Shown one piece after another: positions 40,070 to 50,254 of a stretch of 64,000 bases of DNA. The DNA is taken from assembly GCF_005502885.1 (NCBI RefSeq), contig NZ_SCMR01000013.1, positions 1 through 64,000 on the forward strand, in the 5' to 3' direction. Made by a program: the position numbers and the translations under genes. The stretch is from Microbacterium sp. 2FI. GTDB taxonomy: Bacteria > Actinomycetota > Actinomycetes > Actinomycetales > Microbacteriaceae. The notes beneath the pieces are model-generated. The model was not told the DNA's origin, made no database searches, and worked only from the letters and a program-made list of their open reading frames with translations. The stretch's first letter is position 1; each line of letters starts with the position of its first letter.

Positions 40070-40804
40070 TCACCGCGTGACGATGAGCACCCGTCGCAGC
40101 TCCTCGACCTCGGCATCGGTGAGTCCGTGCGCGTGGAGATACTCGCGCGGCGAGCCGAACCTGGCCGTCAGGTCGTCGAGGAGGCCCCGCATCACGGGCG
40201 CCGGCGACCGCGTCGCGAGCTCTTCGAGGTTCTGCGCCTCGGGATGCATCGTGCGGAGCATGTCGACGATCCGGCGGTTGCGCGCATCGGGCAGCAGCCC
40301 CTCGGTGCGGGCGTAGTCGGCGATGATCGCTTCTTCGTCGACGCCTGCAGCGGCGAGGGTGAGGGCGACCGTGACGCCCGTGCGATCCTTTCCGACCGTG
40401 CAGTGCACGAGCACCGGCTGGTCGGCGACGATGCCGCGGACGACGTCGACGACGCGATCGGCGGAGTCGTCGACGAGGCTGCGGTACATGCCCTCGAGGC
40501 CCATGTCCTCCTCGAAGAACGACGCGACCGACCCGAGGAACAGGGGAACGCGCACCGTCTCGGCGGCGAGCCCCGCCGGGCTCGGCGCGTAGCCGACCTC
40601 GTCATCGGCGCGCAGGTCGATGATGCGGCGAAGGCCCAGCTCTGCGAACGACGCGGCTCCCCCCTCATCGAGGCGCGCCAGGTTGCCCGACCGGTAGAGC
40701 ACGCCGTACCGGGTCGCACCCGGACCGGCAGGCAGTCCGCCCACGTCGCGCAGGTTGACGGCGCCCGCGATCACAGGATCCGGCGTCGGCCGATCGCTCA
40801 CCAC
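40070..40804 (-). CDS. Tyrosine-protein phosphatase (lipid/protein PTP)
   Basis: 244 residues. Hallmark A-V-N-L-R-D-V-G-G-L near 15-24, R-S-G-N-L-A, and the P-loop H-C-T-V-G-K-D-R-T-G with Cys135 and Arg141. This is the PtpB/DUF-type tyrosine/lipid phosphatase common in actinobacteria; Lys in the loop is typical of phosphoinositide-capable members. Two GTGs are possible (40804 and 40801); the second makes a GTGA overlap with the preceding gene. Co-transcribed with the AhpD-like gene. Confidence 0.88.
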   Translation of the reverse strand: MVSDRPTPDPVIAGAVNLRDVGGLPAGPGATRYGVLYRSGNLARLDEGGAASFAELGLRRIIDLRADDEVGYAPSPAGLAAETVRVPLFLGSVASFFEEDMGLEGMYRSLVDDSADRVVDVVRGIVADQPVLVHCTVGKDRTGVTVALTLAAAGVDEEAIIADYARTEGLLPDARNRRIVDMLRTMHPEAQNLEELATRSPAPVMRGLLDDLTARFGSPREYLHAHGLTDAEVEELRRVLIVTR

Positions 40805-41307
40805 GCTGCGCCCGAGGCTGCGTCGCGGTCTTCACCGGCCAGGTCGTCGCGCGGCGGCACGCTGTAGCGGCCGGCGATCGCGACGCGGTTGAAGGCGTTG
40901 ATCGAGACGAGGATCCAGCTGAGAGCAACGTACTCGTCTTCGCTCAGGATCCCGCCGACGTGGTGGTAGACCTCGTCGGGGATCCCCTCCTCGTGGATGT
41001 AGACGAGGGCCTCGGCGAGCTCGAGTGCCGCACGCTCACGCTCGGAGAACACCCCCGACTCGCGCCACACCGGCAGCTGTGCGATGACATCGGCGGTGAT
41101 GCCGGCCGTCACCGCCCGCTCGACGTGCACGCGCACGCAGTAGGCGCAGCCGTTGAGCTGGGAGGTGTGGATCTGGACGAGCTCCTTGAGCCTCGCGTCG
41201 ATCCCCGCGTCGGCGGCGAGTCCGCCGGTGACCTTCGAGAATGCGGCGAGCGCCTGATAGGCCGGCGGCGCGGATCGCGAGAGGTGGACACGGCGTTCTT
41301 CGCTCAT
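40798..41307 (-). CDS. AhpD-like carboxymuconolactone decarboxylase family protein
   Basis: 169 residues. The AhpD active site is complete: E42-(11 residues)-Cys54-A-Y-Cys57-x3-His61. The fold is all-helical and forms hexamers or trimers. Members act as peroxidase/disulphide reductase partners, or just as stress proteins. TAGGCT lies 7 nt before the ATG. Upstream of and overlapping the phosphatase gene. Confidence 0.88.
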   Translation of the reverse strand: MSEERRVHLSRSAPPAYQALAAFSKVTGGLAADAGIDARLKELVQIHTSQLNGCAYCVRVHVERAVTAGITADVIAQLPVWRESGVFSERERAALELAEALVYIHEEGIPDEVYHHVGGILSEDEYVALSWILVSINAFNRVAIAGRYSVPPRDDLAGEDRDAASGAAW

Positions 41308-41371
41308 GCAGGCCAGCCTACCGACGGCCGGTCGCGCCCGGCCGGTGCGATCGCGCGCGACAATGGATGCC

Positions 41372-42316
41372 GTGAGCGACCCCACCGACGAGTTCTCCTT
41401 CCTTCCCGAGCAGGCGGCCGAGGCCGGCATCGACGCCCCGATCCCCCGCGGCGAGCGCGTGTCCGCCACGCTGCCCGACGGACGCTCGCTCAGCGCACTG
41501 CGCTACGGCGACGGCGCACCCGTCGTCACACTCCTGCACGGCGCCGGCCTCAACGCCCACACGTGGGACACCACGATCCTGGCGCTCGGACTCCCCGCCC
41601 TCGCGATCGACCTGCCCGGCCACGGCGACTCGTCGTGGCGCGACGACCTGGCGTACGTCGGGCGCGCGCTCGCGGTCGACGTCGCGGTGGGGATGGATGC
41701 TTGGACCGACGCCCCGCAGGTGCTCGTCGGGCAGTCACTCGGGGGGCTGACGGCCGCGGCGGTGGCAGCATCCCGTCCCGATCTCGTGCGCGACCTCGTC
41801 GTGATCGACATCACGCCGGGCATCGACTCGAACGCCGGTCCCAGCCAGATCCGCGACTTCTTCGCCGGCCCAACCGACTGGGCTTCGCGCGACGAACTGG
41901 TGGACCGGGCCCTCGCTTTCGGCCTCGGCGGCGGCACCCGGCGGCGCGCCGAGCGCGGGGTGTTCTTCAACTCGCGCATCCGCCCCGACGGTCGCGTCGA
42001 GTGGAAGCACCACTTCGCCCACCTCGCCGCGGCGATGGCCGCGAACCCCGCGGCTGCGGCTCCCGCTGGCCCGCCGCAGCCGGATCCAGTCGCCGCCGTC
42101 CTCGGCCTGTCGGGGTGGGAGGACCTCGCGTCGACGACCGCACCGATCACGCTCATCCGCGGCGAACGCGGCTATGTGACCGACGCAGACGCCGCGCAGT
42201 TCCGCGAGCGGGTGCCCTCGGCATCGGTCGTCACCGTCCCTGCCGGCCACAACGCGCAAGAGGACATCCCGGCCGACCTCGGCGCGCGCCTGCGAGCTCT
42301 CGCGGCGACCGATTGA
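41372..42316 (+). CDS. Alpha/beta fold hydrolase
   Basis: 314 residues. L-L-H-G-A-G-L-N oxyanion motif, D-L-P-G-H-G-D-S, the elbow G-Q-S-L-G-G and the late catalytic His in P-A-G-H-N-A. This is a typical esterase/lactonase/haloperoxidase-like hydrolase without signal peptide. The GTG at 41372 follows GACAAT with a 7-nt gap; an ATG at 41363 is also possible. Divergent from the AhpD-like gene. Substrate unknown. Confidence 0.85.
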   Translation: MSDPTDEFSFLPEQAAEAGIDAPIPRGERVSATLPDGRSLSALRYGDGAPVVTLLHGAGLNAHTWDTTILALGLPALAIDLPGHGDSSWRDDLAYVGRALAVDVAVGMDAWTDAPQVLVGQSLGGLTAAAVAASRPDLVRDLVVIDITPGIDSNAGPSQIRDFFAGPTDWASRDELVDRALAFGLGGGTRRRAERGVFFNSRIRPDGRVEWKHHFAHLAAAMAANPAAAAPAGPPQPDPVAAVLGLSGWEDLASTTAPITLIRGERGYVTDADAAQFRERVPSASVVTVPAGHNAQEDIPADLGARLRALAATD

Positions 42317-42357
42317 TCCGCGGGAAGGATTAACGCTTCTGTTTCGTTCCGGGTAGC

Positions 42358-42391
42358 GCGTTCGAACGCACACCCGCTCGTTCCCTAGGCT
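42358..42391 (+). promoter_or_regulatory. Promoter and palindrome of the peptide ABC operon
   Basis: TAGGCT at 42386-42391 is a good -10, about 85 nt before the first start codon. The perfect 12-nt palindrome GCGTTCGAACGC at 42358-42369 overlaps where the -35 should be. A repressor site is likely; the regulator is not in the window. Confidence 0.5.
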
Positions 42392-42475
42392 GGTCACCGC
42401 ACCGGTTCGCGCAACAGCCCCCGCCCGGGGCTCCGTCGCCCGCCCGGCGCCGATTCGGCCCTCGAAAGGACCCCC

Positions 42476-43987
42476 ATGCTCCGCCGCACCACACTCGCCG
42501 CCACGGCGCTGCTCGCCACCGGAGTGCTGCTGTTGTCCGCCTGCACGGCAGGGGGCGAGCCGAGTCCCTCGGCCACCTTCGAGCCCGACCCGAACGGCGA
42601 GATCACGGTGGGCCTCGTGCTCGAGCCCACGAACCTCGACATCCGGCACACGAGCGGTGCCGCCCTCGAGCAGGTGCTCATCGACAACGTCTACCAGGGA
42701 CTCGTCACGCGCACGGAGCAGAACGAGATCGTGGGGGCGCTCGCGTCGGACTACGAGGTCTCACCCGACGGGCTCACCTACACGTTCACGCTCACCCCCG
42801 GCGTCACCTTCCACGGCGGCCAGGAGCTCACCGTCGAAGACGTCGTGACGAGCCTCGCCCAGGTCAAGGATGACGAGACGATCGTCGGACACGGAGACTT
42901 CGCCGGAGTCGCGACGATCACGGCGACCGGCGAGGACACCGTGGAGATCGTGCTCACCGAGCCGAACCAGAACTTCCTGTTCACCCTCACCGGCCCCGCC
43001 GGCCTCGTCTTCAAGGCCGGCGACACGACCGACCTGCAGACCGCCGCCAACGGCACCGGTCCCTTCACGCTCGTGGACTGGATCCAGGGCGACAGCATCG
43101 AGTTCGCCCGCAACGACGCGTACTGGGGCGAGGCGGCCGGCGTCGCGGGTGTCGTGTTCCAGTACATCCCCGACTTCACCGCCGGTGTGAACGCCGCCCT
43201 CGACGGCAGCCTCGATGTGCTGACGGCTGTCGACCCCAACCTCAGCCCGCAGCTGGACGAGGCCTCGGGCTTCACGCTGACGACGGGCAGGACCACCGAC
43301 AAGGGAACGCTCGCGTTCAACAGCGCGCAGGCACCTCTCGACGACGTCCGCGTGCGCGAGGCCCTGCGCCTGGCGATCGACCACGACGCGCTCGTCGAGG
43401 CGCTGGGCGCCGGGCAGACGATGTACGGGCCGATCCCCGAGCTCGACCCCGGCTACGAGGACCTCTCGGACGTCGTGTCGTACGATCCGGGCCGTGCGCG
43501 AGAGCTGCTCGCCGAGGCCGGCGCCGACGACCTCGAACTCACTCTCACGATCCCCTCGTTCTACGGCACCACGGTTCCGCAGGTGCTGGTCTCGGACTTC
43601 AACGAGGTCGGCGTGACCCTTACCGTCGACCAGGTCGAATTCGCCACCTGGCTGCAGGACGTCTACACGAACAAGGACTTCGATCTCAGCTTCGTGCTGC
43701 ACGTCGAGCCGCGCGACTTCGGCAACTTCGCGAACCCCGACTACTACTTCGGGTACGACAACCCCGAGGTGCAGTCGCTGTACGCCGAGGCCCTGGCCAC
43801 GGTCGACCCCGACGAGTCGGCGGCGCTGCTGGCCGAGGCTGCGCGCATCGTCTCGGAGGACCACGCCGCCGACTGGCTCTACAACGGCGCCACGATCACC
43901 GCGGTGGGGGCAGGAGTTTCGGGGTTCCCGGTCGACTCGATCAACTCGCGCATCAACCTCGCGGGTGTGACAGTCTCGTCGGAGTGA
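42476..43987 (+). CDS. dppA: Dipeptide/oligopeptide ABC transporter, substrate-binding lipoprotein
   Basis: 503 residues. Signal peptide with lipobox L-L-S-A-C, Cys23. The SBP family 5 fold shows P-T-N-L-D-I-R, V-I-D-N-V-Y-Q-G-L-V, L-T-Y-T-F-T-L-T-P-G-V-T-F-H-G-G and D-V-V-T-S-L, then F-N-S-A-Q-A-P-L-D-D-V-R-V-R-E-A-L-R-L-A-I-D. It captures peptide, opine or nickel-type ligands outside the cell. AAAGGA lies 5-6 nt before the ATG. First of five overlapping genes. Symbol given by family; the true substrate is unknown. Confidence 0.88.
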   Translation: MLRRTTLAATALLATGVLLLSACTAGGEPSPSATFEPDPNGEITVGLVLEPTNLDIRHTSGAALEQVLIDNVYQGLVTRTEQNEIVGALASDYEVSPDGLTYTFTLTPGVTFHGGQELTVEDVVTSLAQVKDDETIVGHGDFAGVATITATGEDTVEIVLTEPNQNFLFTLTGPAGLVFKAGDTTDLQTAANGTGPFTLVDWIQGDSIEFARNDAYWGEAAGVAGVVFQYIPDFTAGVNAALDGSLDVLTAVDPNLSPQLDEASGFTLTTGRTTDKGTLAFNSAQAPLDDVRVREALRLAIDHDALVEALGAGQTMYGPIPELDPGYEDLSDVVSYDPGRARELLAEAGADDLELTLTIPSFYGTTVPQVLVSDFNEVGVTLTVDQVEFATWLQDVYTNKDFDLSFVLHVEPRDFGNFANPDYYFGYDNPEVQSLYAEALATVDPDESAALLAEAARIVSEDHAADWLYNGATITAVGAGVSGFPVDSINSRINLAGVTVSSE

Positions 43988-44934
43988 TCCGCTACGCGCT
44001 GACGAGACTGGCCCTGCTGCTGGTGGGGCTGCTCGTAGCCAGCGTGCTGATCTTCCTGACGCTGCGGGTGCTGCCGGGCGATGTCGCGCAGCTGATCGCC
44101 GGGACCCAGGGCACACCCGCGCAGGTCGAGGCGATCCGTGAACGGCTGGGGCTCAACGAGCCACTGCCGACCCAGTATCTGGAGTGGATCGGCGGCGTCC
44201 TGCGGGGCGACCTCGGCACGTCGCTGTTGACGGGCACCCCGGTCGCGACCGAGCTCGCCCAGAAGGCGCTCGTGACGGTGCCCCTCGGCATCCTCTCGCT
44301 CGTGATCGCCCTCGTGATCGCCGCGCCCCTCGGCGTCCTCTCGGCGATGCGACGCGGCCGCGCCGACGGCACCTTCCTGAGCGTGGGCGCGCAGGCCCTC
44401 GCCGCCGTGCCGGTCGTGTGGGCGGGCATGATGCTCATCGTCGTCTTCGCGGTGTGGCTCGGCTGGCTCCCGGCCCAGGGCTTTCCGCGCGCGGGCTGGG
44501 AGGACCCCGCGGCAGCGCTGCGCTCGCTTCTGCTCCCCGCCCTCACGATCGGGATCGTCGAGGGTGCGATGCTGCTGCGCTTCGTCCGCAGCGCGACCCT
44601 GCAGGCTGTCGGCGAGGACTTCGTGCGGACGGCCGCGGCCAAGGGATTGACTCGGGATACCGCGCTGATCCGGCACGGCCTCCCCACCGTCGGGCTGTCG
44701 GTCATCACCGTCCTCGGGCTCCAGGTCGCCGGCATCATCGTGGGCGCCGTCGTCATCGAGCAGCTCTTCACCCTGCCCGGCATCGGGCGGATGCTGGTCG
44801 CCGACGTCGGCGCACGCGACCTCCCGAAGGTCCAGGGCGAGCTGCTCGTCCTCACCGGGTTCGTGCTGATCGTCGGGTTCGTCGTCGACCTCGTGCACCG
44901 CGCGCTCGACCCCCGGCAGCGGGAGGCGACATGA
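43984..44934 (+). CDS. dppB: Peptide ABC transporter permease (DppB type)
   Basis: 316 residues, about six transmembrane helices. N-terminal L-L-L-V-G-L-L-V-A-S-V-L-I-F and R-L-G-L-N-E-P-L-P-T-Q-Y. The EAA loop is F-V-R-T-A-A-A-K-G-L-T-R-D. GTG overlaps the dppA stop by 4 nt, and the 3' end overlaps dppC by 4 nt. Confidence 0.9.
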   Translation: MIRYALTRLALLLVGLLVASVLIFLTLRVLPGDVAQLIAGTQGTPAQVEAIRERLGLNEPLPTQYLEWIGGVLRGDLGTSLLTGTPVATELAQKALVTVPLGILSLVIALVIAAPLGVLSAMRRGRADGTFLSVGAQALAAVPVVWAGMMLIVVFAVWLGWLPAQGFPRAGWEDPAAALRSLLLPALTIGIVEGAMLLRFVRSATLQAVGEDFVRTAAAKGLTRDTALIRHGLPTVGLSVITVLGLQVAGIIVGAVVIEQLFTLPGIGRMLVADVGARDLPKVQGELLVLTGFVLIVGFVVDLVHRALDPRQREAT

Positions 44935-45851
44935 GCGCAGCGACGGGACCGGTCGAGCGCCGCCCCTCGCGCCTGGCCTGGCTCGGGCGCCTGTGGGCGC
45001 TGTCCACCGGGCGGTTCGGGCTCATCGTGGTCGCGGTGATCGCGCTCACGGCTCTCGTCGCGCGGTTCTGGACGCCGTTCGATCCGCTGCAGGTCGACCT
45101 CGGCGACCGATGGGCGGCGCCCGGCTGGCCGCACCTGCTCGGCACCGACGGGTCGGGTCGCGACATGCTGAGCCTGCTCATGGCCGGCGCACGAACGACG
45201 GTCTTCGTCGCCGTCGGCGCCGGCATCATCGCCACCGTGATCGGCATCGCCCTCGCAGCCCTCGGTGCGCTCACCGCCCGATGGGTGCGCGAGTCGGTCG
45301 CGGTCTTCGTCGACATCCTCATCGCCTTTCCCGTGCTGCTGATCGCGATGATGATCTCGTCGGTGTGGGGCGGGTCGCTGTGGGTGGTCATCTGGTCGGT
45401 GGGCATCGGCTTCGGCGTCAACATCGCACGTGTCACGCGTCCCGAACTGCGTCGCGTGCTGCACAGCGACTTCGTGCTCGCCGGCCGCGCGTCCGGCCTC
45501 ACCCCGTCGCAGAATCTGTGGCGCCACCTCATGCCGAACGTCGCGCCGGTGTTCATCGTGCAGCTGTCGTGGGCGATGGCCGTCGCCGTGCTCGCCGAGG
45601 CGGGGCTGTCGTACCTCGGGTTCGGCGCGCCCGTCACCGAGCCGTCGTGGGGGCTGCTGCTGAGCGATGTGCAGCGCTACATCGCCATCCACCCGCTCTC
45701 CGTGGTCTGGCCGGGGCTCGCGATCACGGTCACCGTCCTCGGGCTGAACCTGCTCGGCGACGCCGTACGCGAAGTGACCGATCCCACCCTCTCGCGTCGG
45801 CGCGGAGCCGCACGAGCCGCCCGCGCGCACGTGCCGGAGGTGGTCGCATGA
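44931..45851 (+). CDS. dppC: Peptide ABC transporter permease (DppC type)
   Basis: 306 residues, with an N-terminal cytoplasmic arm, then six helices. P-H-L-L-G-T-D-G-S-G-R-D-M-L-S is the DppC hallmark, and the EAA loop is V-L-A-G-R-A-S-G-L-T-P. The ATG overlaps the dppB stop (ATGA). GGGAGG lies upstream within dppB. Confidence 0.92.
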   Translation: MSAATGPVERRPSRLAWLGRLWALSTGRFGLIVVAVIALTALVARFWTPFDPLQVDLGDRWAAPGWPHLLGTDGSGRDMLSLLMAGARTTVFVAVGAGIIATVIGIALAALGALTARWVRESVAVFVDILIAFPVLLIAMMISSVWGGSLWVVIWSVGIGFGVNIARVTRPELRRVLHSDFVLAGRASGLTPSQNLWRHLMPNVAPVFIVQLSWAMAVAVLAEAGLSYLGFGAPVTEPSWGLLLSDVQRYIAIHPLSVVWPGLAITVTVLGLNLLGDAVREVTDPTLSRRRGAARAARAHVPEVVA

Positions 45852-46641
45852 GCCTCGACGTGCAGGAACTCACGATCGAGATCGACGGGCGCCGCGTCGT
45901 CGACGATGTCTCGTTCGCGGTGCCTGACGGCGCACGCCTCGGCCTCATCGGCGAGTCAGGATCGGGCAAGTCGCTGACGGCGCTCGCCATCCTCGGGCTC
46001 CTCCCCGACGGCGCGAGCGCGAGCGGAAGCGTGCGCTGGAACGGTCGCGAGCTGATCGGGCTCCCCGACCGCGAACTCGCACGTCTCCGGGGCGACGAGA
46101 TCGGCATCGTCTTCCAAGAACCCCGCACGGCTCTGAACCCGATCCGGACCGTGGGTCGCCAGATCGCCGAGTCGATCCGCATCCACGAACGTCTGTCGAA
46201 GCGGGATGCCGCCGCCCGCGCGGTCGCCGAGGCCGCACGTGTCGCCCTCCCCGACCCCGAGCGCATCGTCGCCCGCTACCCGCACCAGCTCTCGGGAGGC
46301 CAGCGGCAGCGGGTCGCTATCGCGATGGCTCTCGCGTGCCGGCCGCGGCTGCTGATCGCCGACGAGCCGACGACGGCCCTCGACGTCACGATCCAGGCCG
46401 AGATCCTCGACCTTCTGCTCTCGCTCGTCGAGGACGACGGAATGTCGCTCGTGTTCATCACCCACGACCTGGCGGTGCTCTCGCAGATCGCCACGCACGG
46501 CGTCGTGCTCGAGGACGGGCACGTCGTGGAGAGCGCGCCGGTGCCGACGCTGCTCACTGCGCCGTCCTCGGCTGTGACCCGGGGCCTGCTGCGCGACGCC
46601 ACCGCGACGCTGTGGCGGCCGGGCGGGAACGGCGGGACACC

Positions 46642-46645
<4 letters not shown>
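45848..46645 (+). CDS. dppD: Peptide ABC transporter ATPase (DppD type)
   Basis: 265 residues. Walker [10 protein letters not shown]-loop F-Q-E-P, signature L-S-G-G-Q-R-Q-R, Walker B L-L-I-A-D-E-P and H-loop T-H-D. It lacks the C-terminal cysteine region of Fe-S peptide transporter ATPases, so it ends soon after the core. ATGA overlaps at both ends. Confidence 0.93.
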
Positions 46646-47442
<797 letters not shown>

Positions 47443-47495
47443 CGGCGCGCCGCCCGACCGAGTATGACGTCCGGCCCCGGCGCTAGCCTCGGATC

Positions 47496-48560
47496 ATGCC
47501 GCACGCGATCGTCCCCCCGTACCTGCTCGCCCGCATCGCCGCCGCTCAGGAGCCGCATCTCGCCCATGCCGCCGAGGCCGCGCGCGCGACGCTCGCGACG
47601 CCCCGCGAGTACCGCCCGGTGCGCTCACGGCTGCGGCTGTCGATCGAGGACGAGGGCACGCTCATCGTCGAGACCACACCGGCACCCGATCGCGAGATCA
47701 GCGATGCCCAGCAGCGCGAGGTGCTCCCGGGCGTCCGCGTGCGCGGAGAAGACGACCCGGTCACCGGCGACGCCGCTGTCGATGAGGCCTTCGACGGGCT
47801 GGGCGCGACCTTCGACTTTCTGTGGGATGCGTTCGCGCGCAACAGCCTCGACGGCGCGGGAGGGCCGCTGCTGGCGACGGTGCACTTCGGCCGCGACTAC
47901 GACAACGCGTTCTGGAACGGCGAGCGCATGGTCTTCGGCGACGGCGACGGCGAGGTCTTCGTCGGGTTCACGCGATCGCTCACGGTGATCGCCCACGAGC
48001 TCGCGCACGGCGTCATCGAAGACGAGGGCGGCCTCGTGTACCGAGGACAGTCGGGGGCACTCAACGAATCGGTCGCCGACGTCTTCGGCGCCCTCGCCGA
48101 ACAGCACCACCGCGGCCAGCGCGCCGACGAGGCGTCCTGGCTCATCGGCGAGGGCATCTTCACCCCCGCCGTCGAAGGTCGGGCGCTTCGCTCGATGGCC
48201 GAGCCGGGCACGGCGTACGACGACGACGTGCTCGGGAAAGACCCCCAGCCCGCCCACATGGACGACCTCGTCGTGACCCGCAGCGACAACGGCGGCGTGC
48301 ACATCAACTCCGGCATCCCCAATCGCGCGTTCCACCTGACGGCGACGGCGCTGGGCGGCTACGCCTGGGAGCGCGCCGGCCTCATCTGGTATCGCACCCT
48401 CACGGCGGGCACCCTCTCCCCCACGAGCGACTTCGTCGCCTTCGCCCGCGCGACACTGGCCGCGGCCGCCGCGGAGTACGGTGAGGAGTCGGAGGAGGTC
48501 GACGCCGTCCGCACCGGCTGGACGGGCGTCGGCGTGATCGACGATGGACCCGGAACCTGA
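47496..48560 (+). CDS. M4 metalloprotease, protealysin-like
   Basis: 354 residues, about thermolysin size with a very short propeptide. The start P-P-Y-L-L-A-R-I-A is the PPYxL-type motif of protealysin-like precursors. The zinc site is H167-E-L-A-H171, E191 (N-E-S-V-A-D-V) and H269 (G-V-H-I-N-S-G), with the thermolysin 24-residue gap between H167 and E191. There is no signal peptide, so it should act in the cytoplasm or on lysis. TAGCCT lies 6 nt before the ATG. The last 17 nt overlap the emfourin-like inhibitor gene. Confidence 0.9.
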   Translation: MPHAIVPPYLLARIAAAQEPHLAHAAEAARATLATPREYRPVRSRLRLSIEDEGTLIVETTPAPDREISDAQQREVLPGVRVRGEDDPVTGDAAVDEAFDGLGATFDFLWDAFARNSLDGAGGPLLATVHFGRDYDNAFWNGERMVFGDGDGEVFVGFTRSLTVIAHELAHGVIEDEGGLVYRGQSGALNESVADVFGALAEQHHRGQRADEASWLIGEGIFTPAVEGRALRSMAEPGTAYDDDVLGKDPQPAHMDDLVVTRSDNGGVHINSGIPNRAFHLTATALGGYAWERAGLIWYRTLTAGTLSPTSDFVAFARATLAAAAAEYGEESEEVDAVRTGWTGVGVIDDGPGT

Positions 48561-48969
48561 CCGCGGCACCGACGCCGAGGCGTCGCTCGTCGTGCTCGTC
48601 GCGCGCACCGGCGGGTTCGCCGGGCTGCGCCGCGAGTGGCGCGCCGAGCCCCCCGAAGACGATGCCGACCGGTGGATCGCGCTCATCAAGCAATGCCCGT
48701 GGACGGATGCCGCGGCGGAACTCTCCGGCGACCCAGACGTCGACGTGCCCGATGTCGAGCCCCCGCCGAATCGCGGCGCCGATCGATTCGCGTGGGAGGT
48801 GAACGCCCGCTGCGCCGGCGAGGTGCGCGATGCCCTGCTGCGCGAGGACGACGTGCACGGACCGTGGGAGGCCCTCATCGATGCGGTGCGCGCGTTCGGT
48901 GCGCACCGGACAGCACCGCCGGCCGTCAGCGACCGAACAGACCCCGCTTCGCCTTCTTCTTCGGCGTGA
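48544..48969 (+). CDS. Emfourin-like protease inhibitor
   Basis: 141 residues. The core V-A-R-T-G-G-F-A-G-L-R-R-E-W with a downstream L-I-K-Q-C-P-W matches emfourin, the slow-binding protealysin inhibitor encoded next to protealysin genes. Here its ATG overlaps the protease's 3' end by 17 nt, which fits tight coordinate expression. The C-terminal 40 residues are low-complexity. Its 3' end overlaps the convergent GNAT gene by 44 nt. The emfourin call is from pattern recall and from genome context. Confidence 0.75.
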   Translation: MDPEPDRGTDAEASLVVLVARTGGFAGLRREWRAEPPEDDADRWIALIKQCPWTDAAAELSGDPDVDVPDVEPPPNRGADRFAWEVNARCAGEVRDALLREDDVHGPWEALIDAVRAFGAHRTAPPAVSDRTDPASPSSSA

Positions 48970-49543
48970 GCGATTTCTGCAGGTAGATCGTTCCGAGCCA
49001 CCGCCCGAATTTGAACCCCACACGGCCCATGCGACCGACCTCTTCGAAGCCGAGCCGCTCGTGGAGCGCGACGGATGCCTCGGCGCCCTTGTCGCTGATC
49101 ACGGCGACGATCTCGCGGATTCCCTTTTCTTCGCAGGCTGCGATGAGCGCCTCGAGGAGGGCGCGGCCGAGCCCCTTCCCCGCCGCCGCCTGCCCCAGGT
49201 AGATCGAGTTCTCGACGGTGTAGCGGTACGCCGACTTGCCCGCCCAGGGCTGGACCAGCGCGTAGCCGAGGATCTGCCCGCTCGGCGACTGGGCGACCAG
49301 GAACGGGAGGTCGAGCTTCTTCAGGTGTGCGAGCTTCTCGCGCCACTGGGCGAGCGTCCACTTCTTCTCGTCGAAGGTGACGACGGAGTTGGTGACGTAG
49401 TAGTTGTAGATCTCGCGGATGTCGGGGACATCGGCGTCTCGCACGGGGCGGATCACGTACGAGAACGGCGCTTCGGGTGCGGGCTTCGCACGCAGGTGCC
49501 GCGGCAGCGAGCGCCGGTCGCGGTCGTATTCCTCCTCCAGCAT
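48926..49543 (-). CDS. GNAT acetyltransferase, phosphinothricin-type (PAT-like)
   Basis: 205 residues. V-R-D-A-D-V-P-D-I-R-E-I-Y-N-Y-Y-V and S-V-V-T-F-D are typical of PAT-like enzymes, then E-N-S-I-Y-L, the loop Q-A-A-A-G-K-G-L-G-R-A-L, and A-V-I-S near C-terminal S-V-A-L-H-E-R-L-G-F. A short basic tail (P-K-K-K-A-K-R) follows. TAGGCT lies 6 nt before the ATG, so it can be expressed separately from the upstream ung. It need not act on phosphinothricin. Confidence 0.85.
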   Translation of the reverse strand: MLEEEYDRDRRSLPRHLRAKPAPEAPFSYVIRPVRDADVPDIREIYNYYVTNSVVTFDEKKWTLAQWREKLAHLKKLDLPFLVAQSPSGQILGYALVQPWAGKSAYRYTVENSIYLGQAAAGKGLGRALLEALIAACEEKGIREIVAVISDKGAEASVALHERLGFEEVGRMGRVGFKFGRWLGTIYLQKSLTPKKKAKRGLFGR

Positions 49544-49552
49544 GCCGACAGC

Positions 49553-50251
49553 CTACGCGTCGGCGGGAATTCGCCAATCCACCGGCGTAGCACCCTGTGC
49601 GACGAGCAGGTCGTTCGCGCGCGAGAACGGCCTCGAGCCGAAGAATCCGCGGCTCGCCGACAGCGGCGAGGGGTGCGGCGACGTGATGAACGGCGTCGAT
49701 CCGAGGAGCGGTGCGAGGTTCGCAGCATCCTTCCCCCACAGGATCGCGACCAGCGGCGCGTCGCGCGCGACGAGCGTGCGGATGGCGTGCTCGGTCACCT
49801 TCTCCCAGCCCCAGCCCCGGTGGGATGCCGCCTCCCCCGGCGCGACGGTGAGCACGCGGTTGAGCAGCAGCACTCCCTGATCGCTCCAAGCCGACAGGTC
49901 GCCGTGCGGCGCGGGCGGGATGCCGAGATCGTCCGAGAGCTCGCGGTAGATGTTCGACAGGCTCCGCGGGAGCGGCCGCACGTGCCGCTCGACCGCGAAC
50001 GACAGCCCGATCGCGTGGCCCGGCGTCGGGTAGGGGTCCTGCCCGACGATGAGCACCCGCACATCGGCGAGCGGCCGCTGGAACGCGCGCAGCACGCGGT
50101 CACCGGCCGGGAGATACCCGCGGCCCGCCGCCGTCTCGGCGCGGAGCCGCTCACCGAGCGCCGCGATATCGCCGGCGACGGGCTCGAGAGCGGTCGCCCA
50201 CCCCGGGTCGATGAGACCGGCCTCGGCGAGAGCTGGGAGCGTCATCGCCAT
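49553..50251 (-). CDS. ung: Uracil-DNA glycosylase
   Basis: 232 residues, family 1. Catalytic G-Q-D-P-Y-P (Asp72), L-L-N, and H-P-S-P-L-S (His193) with a final G-F-F-G-S-R-P-F-S are all intact. It removes uracil from DNA, starting base excision repair. It starts 3 nt after the phosphoribosyltransferase stop, so the two are likely in one operon. Confidence 0.95.
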   Translation of the reverse strand: MAMTLPALAEAGLIDPGWATALEPVAGDIAALGERLRAETAAGRGYLPAGDRVLRAFQRPLADVRVLIVGQDPYPTPGHAIGLSFAVERHVRPLPRSLSNIYRELSDDLGIPPAPHGDLSAWSDQGVLLLNRVLTVAPGEAASHRGWGWEKVTEHAIRTLVARDAPLVAILWGKDAANLAPLLGSTPFITSPHPSPLSASRGFFGSRPFSRANDLLVAQGATPVDWRIPADA

Positions 50252-50254
50252 CGA

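Noticed and set aside
43992..45830. 612-residue minus-strand open frame
   Set aside because: Antisense to two ABC permease genes with full family signatures.
47625..49889. 754-residue minus-strand open frame
   Set aside because: Spans the M4 protease, the inhibitor, the GNAT gene and ung in the wrong frame; composition is Arg/Ala noise.
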